Shown: one piece after another, positions 1-7,082 of the stretch
Layout of the letters: every line of letters begins with the position of its first letter
Numbering within the stretch: the first letter of the stretch is position 1
Source of the DNA: Nitrosovibrio sp. Nv17
GTDB taxonomy: Bacteria; Pseudomonadota; Gammaproteobacteria; Burkholderiales; Nitrosomonadaceae
DNA length: 64,000 bases
Direction: 5' to 3'
Assembly (NCBI RefSeq): GCF_900119085.1
Contig: NZ_FPIQ01000001.1
Location: forward strand, 1 to 64,000
Position numbers and translations under genes: made by a program
Notes under the pieces: generated by a model
Told to the model about the DNA's origin: nothing
Database searches by the model: none
The model's input: only the letters and a program-made list of their open reading frames with translations

Positions 1-87
1 TAGCTCTGTGGCTCCCACATCGATACCAGCAGCAACGGGAACAGCAATCTGTGCAGGTGTTCCGGGTTCAGTCGTTTGAAGTGTCAT
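1..87 (-). CDS. IS110-family transposase, N-terminus only (runs off the left edge)
   Basis: Only the first 29 codons lie in the window, starting with ATG at 85-87 on the minus strand. The visible residues end in AAGIDVGATEL, which resembles the first strand of the RuvC-like DEDD domain of IS110-family recombinases, where the Asp of the IDV motif is the first catalytic residue. The family moves as a circular intermediate and does not use a DDE transposase. The gene points away from the trp genes. The identification rests on one short motif, so another RuvC-fold protein is possible. The sequence left of the window would settle it. Confidence 0.55.
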   Translation of the reverse strand, partial: MTLQTTEPGTPAQIAVPVAAGIDVGATEL

Positions 88-335
88 GATGAATCCTCGA
101 ATGAAGTCGCGATACAATGTCACGGGTTCCCCGACCCTGCACACGCGCCTACCATCCTTGTGTATACAGGCTCAAAGCCTCGGATACTCCACGGTATTGG
201 CGAATAGGGCGGGGAGCCAATCTACATCACAAGCTCAGACCTTAAAAAACCTGTCTTCAGGATGGGACGGCTTCCCCAGTGAAGCATCATCTTACTTGCA
301 TCACAAACAAAATCTGAATATCTCTGATCATACAA
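88..335 (-). other. Non-coding flank of the IS110-type element, candidate bridge-RNA region
   Basis: These 248 bases lie between the transposase start codon and the first palindromic repeat and contain no convincing gene. In the IS110 group the end upstream of the transposase is long and encodes the bridge RNA that pairs with target and donor DNA. Position and length fit such an end, but I did not fold the sequence and could not define the element boundary. It is more AT-rich than the trp genes to its right. Confidence 0.35.
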
Positions 336-368
336 GGATGGGTGGAGTGGAACGCAACCCATCGGGTA
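336..368. repeat. REP-like palindromic repeat, copy 1
   Basis: A 33-base unit with inverted arms GATGGGT (337-343) and ACCCATC (357-363) around a 13-base loop. An identical 33-base copy lies at 486-518, exactly 150 bases downstream. It abuts the presumed end of the IS110-type element, a family known to insert into REP palindromes. Confidence 0.8.
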
Positions 369-425
369 ATTTCAGATGTGGTGGGAAGAAAAGCAGGTGG
401 CAACCATCACGGGGCAAGCGGTTTT

Positions 426-451
426 GATGGGTTACGCTACGCTCACCCATC
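426..451. repeat. REP-like palindromic repeat, divergent copy
   Basis: The same arms, GATGGGT (426-432) and ACCCATC (445-451), surround a different loop, TACGCTACGCTC. It lies between the two identical copies and so looks like a second subtype of the same intergenic palindrome family. Confidence 0.7.
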
Positions 452-485
452 CTACGGGTAGGGCGGAAGGAAGGGTAGAAAGGCA

Positions 486-518
486 GGATGGGTGGAGTGG
501 AACGCAACCCATCGGGTA
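486..518. repeat. REP-like palindromic repeat, copy 2
   Basis: Identical over 33 bases to the copy at 336-368, with arms GATGGGT and ACCCATC. It is the last repeat before the trpG leader. Confidence 0.8.
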
Positions 519-687
519 GCTGCAAATCCAGCGTTCAAAACGTCCGGCTGGGGCCGATATGGGGGATAATGACGGCTTTCGTGCATTCGGTTCCAAGCCA
601 TCGGTGCGGGAGCATCGAAGGAAACAGCGGGTATCCAAGAGAATCATCCGGGACCATGGCCTTGCAGAGCAAAGGAATATCCTCGGT
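519..687 (+). other. Leader region upstream of trpG
   Basis: A 169-base stretch before trpG. The trpG frame is open upstream to an ATG at 559, but the extra 43 residues do not resemble glutamine amidotransferases. A GATAAT box at 565-570 could be a -10 element, although no good -35 box is visible. I see no trp leader peptide, attenuator or trpE remnant. Confidence 0.4.
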
Positions 688-1251
688 ATGCTGCTGATGA
701 TCGACAACTACGACTCCTTCACCTACAACCTGGTCCAGTATTTCGGCGAACTGGGCGAGGAGGTGGTGGTGGTTCGCAACGACGAGATCACGCTCGACGA
801 GGTGGCGCGGATGCAACCCGCGCGCATCGTCGTCTCGCCCGGTCCCTGCACTCCCGGCAAGGCGGGGATATCGGTGCCGCTCATCGAATCCTGCAGCGGC
901 CGGATACCGATCCTGGGCGTATGCCTCGGCCATCAGAGCATCGGCCAGGCCTTCGGTGGCCGGATCGTGCATGCCCGGCAGCTCATGCACGGTAAGACTT
1001 CCGCCATATTCCACGATGGCGCCGGCCTGTTCAAGGGGCTGCCCAGCCCCTTCATGGCGACGCGCTATCACTCCCTTGCCATCGAGCGCGCGAGCCTGCC
1101 GGAGGCTCTCGAGATCACTGCGTGGACCGAGGATGGGGAAATCATGGGTGTCCGGCACAGGACTCTTGCGGTTGAGGGGTTGCAGTTTCATCCGGAGTCC
1201 ATCCTGACCCAGCACGGGCATCGGCTGCTGGAAAATTTCCTGAACCGGTGA
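688..1251 (+). CDS. trpG: Anthranilate synthase component II (glutamine amidotransferase)
   Basis: Supplies ammonia from glutamine to anthranilate synthase component I in the first step of tryptophan synthesis; the same subunit often also serves p-aminobenzoate synthase. The 187-residue protein is a class I amidotransferase of normal length. It begins [11 protein letters not shown], has the oxyanion motif PGPC near residue 52, the nucleophile Cys79 in GVCLGHQ, and the catalytic His168 and Glu170 in FHPES. I chose ATG 688 because family members start there; AAAGGA lies at 671-676 and ATG 697 is an alternative. trpD follows after 73 bases, but trpE is not adjacent. Confidence 0.93.
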   Translation: MLLMIDNYDSFTYNLVQYFGELGEEVVVVRNDEITLDEVARMQPARIVVSPGPCTPGKAGISVPLIESCSGRIPILGVCLGHQSIGQAFGGRIVHARQLMHGKTSAIFHDGAGLFKGLPSPFMATRYHSLAIERASLPEALEITAWTEDGEIMGVRHRTLAVEGLQFHPESILTQHGHRLLENFLNR

Positions 1252-1324
1252 GCACTCCGTCTTCAGGCCGTGTCGTGCGCGGCCGCCGCCATGCCGCGGA
1301 TTTCCGGTTCTCGGGCTGAAGCTC

Positions 1325-2386
1325 ATGACGCCGCAGGAAGCGCTGGTACGCATCATCGAGCATCGCGAGATTTTTCATGACGAGATGCTTACGCTCATGC
1401 GCCAGATCATGCGCGGGGAACTCTCGCCCGAGCTGATCGCTGCCATCGTCACCGGACTGCGGGTGAAGAAGGAGACCATCGGGGAAATCGCCGCCGCCGC
1501 ACAGGTGATGCGCGAGTTCGCCACGCGGGTCGAGGTGGCGGATCCCGCGCATCTGGTCGATACCTGCGGCACGGGCGGGGATGCCGCGCACACGTTCAAT
1601 ATCTCCACGGCCGCGGCCTTCGTGGCCGCCGCCGCCGGGGCGCGGGTCGCCAAGCACGGCGGGCGCTCGGTATCCAGCAGGTCGGGCAGCGCGGATGTGC
1701 TGGAGGCCCTGGGCGTCGATCTGGACCAGACGCCCACGCAGGTGGCGGAGGCGATCGGGAAGGTCGGGATCGGCTTCATGTTCGCCCCCAACTTCCATGG
1801 TGCGATGAAGCACGCCGCGCCGGTGCGCCGCGAGCTGGGCGTGCGTACGCTGTTCAATATCCTGGGGCCGCTCACCAATCCGGCCGGGGCAAAGAACCAG
1901 GTCCTGGGGGTGTTCCATCCGGATCTCGTCGGCATACTGGTGCGAGTGCTGCAACGCCTGGGCAGCGAGCATGTGCTGGTGGTGCACGGCGAGAGCGGGC
2001 AGGAGGGGCAAGGCGGGCTGGACGAGATCACCATCGCCGGCGAGACCCGTGTCGGCGAGCTGAGGCATGGGAAGGTGCGCGAATACGTGATCAGGCCGGA
2101 GGATTTCGGCCTGGAACGGGCGCCGCTGGAAGCCATCCGTACCCGCGACGGCGCCCATGCCCGCGATATGCTGCTCGCGGTGCTGGACGATCGGCCGGGG
2201 CCTGCGCGCGATGTGGTGCTGCTCAACGCGGGTGCGGCGATCTATGCGGCGGGGCTGGCCGAATCGCTGGGTCAGGGTGTGCTGCAGGCCCGTGGAGCCC
2301 TCGAGACCGGCGCCGCGCGGGCGAAACTGCGCGCTCTGGTAAGCCATTCCCGGCAGGATCGGGCGCCCCATGTCACGACCGGCTGA
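1325..2386 (+). CDS. trpD: Anthranilate phosphoribosyltransferase
   Basis: Transfers phosphoribose from PRPP to anthranilate, the second step of the tryptophan pathway, in the cytoplasm. The 353-residue protein has the family layout: a helical N-terminal domain, the PRPP-binding loop GTGGD at 82-86, and the anthranilate/PRPP site K110-H-G-G-R114 followed by SVSS. The usual Asn of KHGNR is Gly here, a variant I believe also occurs in other betaproteobacterial enzymes. It lies between trpG and trpC in one transcription unit; the trpC start codon is 5 bases past its stop. Confidence 0.95.
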   Translation: MTPQEALVRIIEHREIFHDEMLTLMRQIMRGELSPELIAAIVTGLRVKKETIGEIAAAAQVMREFATRVEVADPAHLVDTCGTGGDAAHTFNISTAAAFVAAAAGARVAKHGGRSVSSRSGSADVLEALGVDLDQTPTQVAEAIGKVGIGFMFAPNFHGAMKHAAPVRRELGVRTLFNILGPLTNPAGAKNQVLGVFHPDLVGILVRVLQRLGSEHVLVVHGESGQEGQGGLDEITIAGETRVGELRHGKVREYVIRPEDFGLERAPLEAIRTRDGAHARDMLLAVLDDRPGPARDVVLLNAGAAIYAAGLAESLGQGVLQARGALETGAARAKLRALVSHSRQDRAPHVTTG

Positions 2387-2390
2387 TTCC

Positions 2391-3224
2391 ATGTCCACCA
2401 TCCTGCAGCGGATCCTGGCCGTGAAGTCGACGGAAATCGCCTCCGCCAAGGTGTCCAGGCCCCTGTCCGCCGTCTGCCGGGAGGCGGCGGCCGCGCCGCC
2501 CCCGCGTGACTTTCTCGGTGCGATCCGGGCGCGCATCGCGGCCGGCCGTCCTGCCGTCATCGCGGAGATCAAGCGCGCCAGCCCCAGCCGGGGGGTGCTG
2601 CGGGAAGCGTTCGATCCCGCCGCCATCGCCGCCAGCTATGCCCGGCATGGCGCCGCCTGCCTGTCGGTGCTGACCGACCGGCAGTTCTTCGGTGGAGACG
2701 GGGCCTATCTGGGTCAGGCCCGCGCCGCCTGCGAGCTGCCGGTGCTGCGCAAGGATTTCATGCTGGAGGAGTACCAGGTGGCAGAGGCCCGCGTACTGGG
2801 GGCGGATTGCATACTCATCATCGTGGCGGCGTTTCTCCTGCCCGAAGGCTCGGCCGGTGCGGGACCATCCGAAAGCCAGGCGGTGGCGCGGATGCTCAGG
2901 CTGGAGTCGGCCGCCCATGACCTGGGCATGGCGGTGCTGGTCGAGGTGCATGATGGCGCGGAGCTGGCGCTTGCGCTGCAGTTGCGTTCTCCCCTGGTCG
3001 GCATCAACAACCGCAACCTGCACACCTTCGAAACGCGGCTGGAGACGACGCTGGGGCTGCTCGGCCGTATTCCACCGGGACGCATCGTGGTGACCGAGAG
3101 CGGGATACTGTCGCCTGCCGACGTGGCGTCCATGCGCGATCATCGAGTCGACGCCTTCCTGGTGGGGGAGGCCTTCATGCGTGCCCCGGATCCGGGGGTC
3201 GAGCTGGAGCGGCTGTTCGGATGA
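2391..3224 (+). CDS. trpC: Indole-3-glycerol phosphate synthase
   Basis: Closes the ring of CdRP to form indole-3-glycerol phosphate, the fourth step of tryptophan synthesis. The 277-residue TIM-barrel protein has the N-terminal ILQRILAVK helix, the active-site motif [23 protein letters not shown] and a C-terminal VTESGI phosphate-binding segment. I chose ATG 2391 (MSTILQRIL) by family length; an in-frame ATG at 2370 would overlap trpD by 17 bases. It is the last gene of the trp unit, and the porin promoter follows. Confidence 0.95.
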   Translation: MSTILQRILAVKSTEIASAKVSRPLSAVCREAAAAPPPRDFLGAIRARIAAGRPAVIAEIKRASPSRGVLREAFDPAAIAASYARHGAACLSVLTDRQFFGGDGAYLGQARAACELPVLRKDFMLEEYQVAEARVLGADCILIIVAAFLLPEGSAGAGPSESQAVARMLRLESAAHDLGMAVLVEVHDGAELALALQLRSPLVGINNRNLHTFETRLETTLGLLGRIPPGRIVVTESGILSPADVASMRDHRVDAFLVGEAFMRAPDPGVELERLFG

Positions 3225-3365
3225 GGTCGACGCGGACATGCAGCCCGAACCGTCTCCCGGGAATTTTTCTGGCGTGTTCCGGCGTGTACTTCATATGGCC
3301 CAGGATTGTTTGTTGCAAAAAAGCAACATAATGCCGTCCGAGATTCGGAAAGTTTATTGATTTCC

Positions 3366-3394
3366 TTGCTACGCGTGGTCGCTTTAGGCACAAT
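3366..3394 (+). promoter_or_regulatory. Putative sigma-70 promoter of the porin gene
   Basis: TTGCTA (3366-3371) and CACAAT (3389-3394) are separated by 17 bases, leaving a leader of about 110 bases before the porin. The strong Shine-Dalgarno AAAGGAG sits at 3494-3500. The match to consensus is moderate. Confidence 0.4.
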
Positions 3395-3509
3395 CGCCTT
3401 CAACCCTCTCACGAGGTAGGAGAGGTCTAGTCAAGCAGCGGGACGCACTTTGCCGAAATAGGGTCGGTGAGATGGCCCAGATGTTTCAACTTTAAAGGAG
3501 ATTTTCCAC

Positions 3510-4766
3510 ATGAAAAAGAAGCTGATTGCACTGGCTGCCGCCGGAGCACTCGCAGTCCCGGTGGCCGCATCCGCTCAGGGAACGAATGTCACGATATTCG
3601 GCCGGGTGCAGGCGGAATACAGCCTGGTTGACTTTGCCGGCACGCCCAGCCAGGGGTCACTGCAGGACAATTCCCGTTCGTCGCGCTGGGGTCTGCATGT
3701 CACCGAAGATCTCGGGAACGGGCTCAGGGCCAATGCCCGCCTGGAATTCGGCCTGAACACCGGTTCCGGTTCGGCGACGACGCCGCGCGAGCAGTGGGTG
3801 GGTCTCTCCAGCAACGAATGGGGTGAAATCCGGTTCGGTCGCCTCCAGTCTCCGTTCAAGGACTTCGCCGGTGGCCAGACGATCGATCCGTTCGCCTACA
3901 CCACCCTCCAGGCGGCCGGTTCCGGCGGCACCATGACCGCCAGCGCCAATGGCCTGGGCGCGGGTGCGAACACCTTCCTCAACAGCGCGATCCGCTACGA
4001 TTCGGCCAACATCGAAGGCTTCTCCTTCTCGGGCGTGCTGCTGCCGGGTGACTCCAATTCGCTCGATCCCCTCCAGAACGGCAGCATCTTCTCGGGCCTG
4101 TATCCCGGCGGTCTGGGCAGCAACGGCAATACCGGCGGCAGGAACGGCGAATTCGACGGCCAGGCCGCTGCCAAGTACCACGTGGATGTCGACGGCTTCG
4201 GCGGCTTCGATATCTTCGGTGGCTACTCCCGCGACAACGTCAACGAGACGCAGAAGAATCTCGTGGGTTTGAGAAAGGCCGAAGAAGTATGGCGTGTGGG
4301 CGCTTCCTGGGCGATCGAGAACTTCAAGCTCAGCGGCCAGTATGAGGACATCAACAACGCCATCGGCGCGGCAACGTGTAGCACCGCTGCGGCCCTGGTG
4401 TCGAACCCTGCAGATATCGGCACTTCCGGCCAGTGCAATTCCGCCATGAACGTGGGCGGCGATGGCCATACCTGGTTTGCCAGCGCGCAGTACCGGTGGG
4501 GCAACACCACGCTGGTGGCCCAAGGCGGCATGACCCGTGCGGATGCCGGCGGCATTTATAATTCCGCCCGTCGCAAGGCCGACAGCTTCACGGTCGGTGC
4601 CATCCACAACCTGAGCAAGCGCACTAGCCTGTTCGGCGGCTACCAGCACGTGTACGTGACCAATGCCAACGGCGCCGCGGCGAACGACATCGGTGGCGCG
4701 ATCGCTCCCGTGTACGCAACCGGCAATCGTGCGACCTACACGATCGGCGTGCGCCACAACTTCTGA
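3510..4766 (+). CDS. Gram-negative general porin, outer-membrane beta-barrel
   Basis: Forms diffusion channels for small solutes in the outer membrane. The 418-residue precursor opens with a typical signal peptide ending ASA before QGTNVTIFGRVQAEY. That is the hallmark first strand of betaproteobacterial trimeric porins (Porin_4/OmpC-like). It ends in the barrel-closing motif IGVRHNF with the C-terminal Phe recognised by the BAM complex. Many alternating hydrophobic strands lie between, fitting a 16-stranded barrel. ATG 3510 follows AAAGGAG at 3494-3500. It is monocistronic, with its own promoter and a strong terminator. Substrate preference cannot be read from sequence. Confidence 0.93.
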   Translation: MKKKLIALAAAGALAVPVAASAQGTNVTIFGRVQAEYSLVDFAGTPSQGSLQDNSRSSRWGLHVTEDLGNGLRANARLEFGLNTGSGSATTPREQWVGLSSNEWGEIRFGRLQSPFKDFAGGQTIDPFAYTTLQAAGSGGTMTASANGLGAGANTFLNSAIRYDSANIEGFSFSGVLLPGDSNSLDPLQNGSIFSGLYPGGLGSNGNTGGRNGEFDGQAAAKYHVDVDGFGGFDIFGGYSRDNVNETQKNLVGLRKAEEVWRVGASWAIENFKLSGQYEDINNAIGAATCSTAAALVSNPADIGTSGQCNSAMNVGGDGHTWFASAQYRWGNTTLVAQGGMTRADAGGIYNSARRKADSFTVGAIHNLSKRTSLFGGYQHVYVTNANGAAANDIGGAIAPVYATGNRATYTIGVRHNF

Positions 4767-4786
4767 TCGAATCGGATCGGATCGGA

Positions 4787-4814
4787 ATAGGGCGCTTCGG
4801 CGCCCTATTTTTTT
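4787..4814 (+). terminator. Rho-independent terminator of the porin gene
   Basis: A perfect 9-base-pair stem, ATAGGGCGC (4787-4795) and GCGCCCTAT (4800-4808), closes a TTCG tetraloop and is followed by a run of T. It lies 20 bases after the porin stop. Confidence 0.93.
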
Positions 4815-4890
4815 CGAATGATGAGCTCTGCCGAATCGACGGCGATCGTTCCGGAATTTCGTGCCCTATAACCCTAAAGCCGCTGTGTAT

Positions 4891-4918
4891 TTAGTTTACA
4901 GGGCATACGTGCTACCAT
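4891..4918 (+). promoter_or_regulatory. Putative extended -10 promoter ahead of hpnH
   Basis: TGCTACCAT (4910-4918) reads as an extended -10, with TTAGTT (4891-4896) as a weak -35 at 16-base spacing. It lies in the 322-base gap between the porin and hpnH. Apart from the porin terminator I see no other feature there. Confidence 0.35.
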
Positions 4919-5088
4919 GCTGATGCAGTCCGGCACCACCCCGGAGTCGAACAGGAAGGCAGTCGGAACATGAGCGGATCGCCTCGCCGACCCGGCGGGA
5001 GGAATCCGGCATGCAGGTGTGCGGGTTCACAATAAAAATTATCTCTACGGTCATCGGTGGGGTATTGAAGTCTTAGGAGGATGCGTTC

Positions 5089-6198
5089 ATGGGAGTGCCT
5101 TTACGCCAGCAGATCACTGTCGGTACCTATCTGCTCAAGCAAAAACTGATGGGGGTCAAGAAGTATCCTTTGGTGCTGATGCTGGAGCCCCTGTTTCGCT
5201 GCAACCTCGCCTGCGCCGGTTGCGGCAAGATCGACTATCCGGACGAGATACTCGACAAGCGCCTTTCGTATGAAGAGTGCATGCAGGCCGTCGACGAGTG
5301 CGGCGCCCCCATGGTATCGATTCCCGGAGGCGAGCCGCTGATCCACAAGGAGATGCCGCAGATCGTCGCAGGCATCATCGCGCGCAGGAAGTACGTCTAT
5401 CTCTGCACGAACGCGCTGCTGCTGAAGAAGAAGATCGGCGACTACACGCCGTCGCCCTATCTCACCTTCTCCATTCATCTGGACGGCATGAAGGAGAGGC
5501 ATGACGCCTCGGTGTGCCAGGATGGCGTTTTCGATCGGGCGGTCGAGGCGATCAAGCTTTGCGTGGAGCGGGGATTCCGGGTCACGATCAACTGCACCCT
5601 GTTCCAGGGCGAGACTCCGGACGACGTCGCGGAGTTCCTCGATTATGCCATGAGCCTGGGGGTGGAAGGCGCGACCATCGCTCCCGGATTCAGCTATGAG
5701 CGTGCGCCCAGGCAGGACATCTTCATCAAGGGCCAGGACACCAAGAAGCTGTTCCGCGGCATTTTCGAGATCGGCAGGAAGAAGCGCAACTGGAAGCTGA
5801 ATCACTCCACGCTCTATCTCGATTTTCTGGCGGGCAACCAGAGTTACGAATGCACGCCGTGGGGCAACCCCACGCGCAACGTATTCGGCTGGCAGAAACC
5901 CTGCTACCTGCTGCCGGATGAAGGGTATGCCGCCACTTTCAAGGAACTGCTGGAGGACACGCCCTGGGACAAGTACGGCAACAGCAGCAATCCCAAGTGC
6001 GCCCAGTGCATGGCCCACTGCGGATACGAGGCGACCGCCGTCGAGGATACCCTGCAGCACCCCTTCAAGGCGCTCATCGCCTCGATCAGGGGACCGAGGA
6101 CAACCGGTCCGATGGTGGCGGAACCCACACCCAAATGGATGACGGAAGACCGCAAGTCCCGTCCCACCATAGGCGGAATCCCCGTCAGGGTGGAGTGA
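5089..6198 (+). CDS. hpnH: Adenosyl-hopene transferase HpnH (radical SAM)
   Basis: Joins a 5'-deoxyadenosyl group to diploptene, giving adenosylhopane, the first committed step to extended C35 hopanoids. The 369-residue protein carries the radical-SAM cluster motif C38-N-L-A-C42-A-G-C45 and the SAM-binding GGEP sequence (IPGGEPLIH). A C-terminal cysteine-containing region (CAQCMAHCGYE) is typical of HpnH. The strong Shine-Dalgarno AGGAGG at 5075-5080 supports ATG 5089. It is the first gene of the hopanoid locus; HpnG, encoded at 11855, acts on its product. Confidence 0.93.
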   Translation: MGVPLRQQITVGTYLLKQKLMGVKKYPLVLMLEPLFRCNLACAGCGKIDYPDEILDKRLSYEECMQAVDECGAPMVSIPGGEPLIHKEMPQIVAGIIARRKYVYLCTNALLLKKKIGDYTPSPYLTFSIHLDGMKERHDASVCQDGVFDRAVEAIKLCVERGFRVTINCTLFQGETPDDVAEFLDYAMSLGVEGATIAPGFSYERAPRQDIFIKGQDTKKLFRGIFEIGRKKRNWKLNHSTLYLDFLAGNQSYECTPWGNPTRNVFGWQKPCYLLPDEGYAATFKELLEDTPWDKYGNSSNPKCAQCMAHCGYEATAVEDTLQHPFKALIASIRGPRTTGPMVAEPTPKWMTEDRKSRPTIGGIPVRVE

Positions 6199-6268
6199 GC
6201 CGGCCGGCTGGAGTACGATTCCGGCCGCATGAAGACGCTGGTACGGAGTATGTGGTACGAGTAATCTT

Positions 6269-6901
6269 ATGAGGCTCCTGAATGTGACCAGATTCATGCT
6301 GCATGTTCAGGCGATCGTAGCCCTCACGCTGATGGTCGCATCGGCGTCCTGGGCGAAGGAAATCGGCGCCGACGATCCGGAGCGGGTGGTGGGTCACCTG
6401 CAGGATTCCCTCATCAAGACGATGCAGGACGGGAAGAGGCTCGGCTACCGCGGCCGTTTTGAACTGCTGGCGCCGGTCATCGAGCAGTCCCATGATTTCG
6501 ACTTCATCGCCCGGACCATCCTCGGGGCGGGCTGGACCGACCTGAACGCGAGCCAGCAGCACACCTTCATGGACGTGTTCAGGAAGCTCAGTATCGGCAC
6601 CTATGCAGGATGGTTCAAGAGCCACGCGGGCGAGCGCTTCGAGATTCTGGAGCAGCAGGCCATGCCGCGGGATCAGATCATGGTGCGCAGCAGGCTCGTA
6701 TTGCCGAAGGGCAATCCCGTTCGTTTCGACTATATCATGCGGCGGGAAAAGGACGGCTGGCGCATCGTCAACATTCTCGCCGACGGGGTCAGCGACCTCG
6801 CTCTCAAGCGCACCGAATACCGCGCCATTCTGCAGCGAGACGGCTTTCAGACGCTGGTCGACATGCTCAGGGAAAAGATCGCCCTGACCGAGAAGGAATA
6901 G
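6269..6901 (+). CDS. hpnM: HpnM-type periplasmic lipid-binding protein (MlaC/Ttg2D family)
   Basis: A 210-residue secreted protein of the MlaC/toluene-tolerance family. It has a hydrophobic N-terminal signal ending near SASWA, followed by a helical region (VVGHLQDSLIKTMQ) and a curved-sheet domain with RFDYIMRREKDGWRIVNILADGVSDLALKR, typical of MlaC-like lipid carriers. In hopanoid loci such proteins (HpnM) sit beside the RND transporter HpnN and are thought to help move hopanoids across the periplasm. It lies 70 bases after hpnH and 181 before hpnN. ATG 6296 is an alternative start, as neither candidate has a strong ribosome-binding site. Confidence 0.82.
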   Translation: MRLLNVTRFMLHVQAIVALTLMVASASWAKEIGADDPERVVGHLQDSLIKTMQDGKRLGYRGRFELLAPVIEQSHDFDFIARTILGAGWTDLNASQQHTFMDVFRKLSIGTYAGWFKSHAGERFEILEQQAMPRDQIMVRSRLVLPKGNPVRFDYIMRREKDGWRIVNILADGVSDLALKRTEYRAILQRDGFQTLVDMLREKIALTEKE

Positions 6902-7082
6902 AATCCCGTCATGCATCGACCAGCCCGTCGGGGGTGCGCGGATTCGTTTCCAGGGGGATGTCCTGGTTTCCATGCGTTCCGGCGCGTTCGGATCGCATTT
7001 CCATGATGGGTCCGGCCAAAGGCGGCCTGAGCTGTTTTTCCCCGATTTTCCCATTGCGACTGGGCTGATCGTTCCCTGAAGG

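Noticed and set aside
559-687. N-terminal extension of trpG from ATG 559
   Set aside because: The 43 extra residues do not resemble glutamine amidotransferases, and ATG 688 matches the family start.
3225-3300. TCCCGGGA palindrome followed by ATTTTT after trpC as a terminator
   Set aside because: The palindrome has no loop and cannot form a normal intrinsic terminator hairpin.
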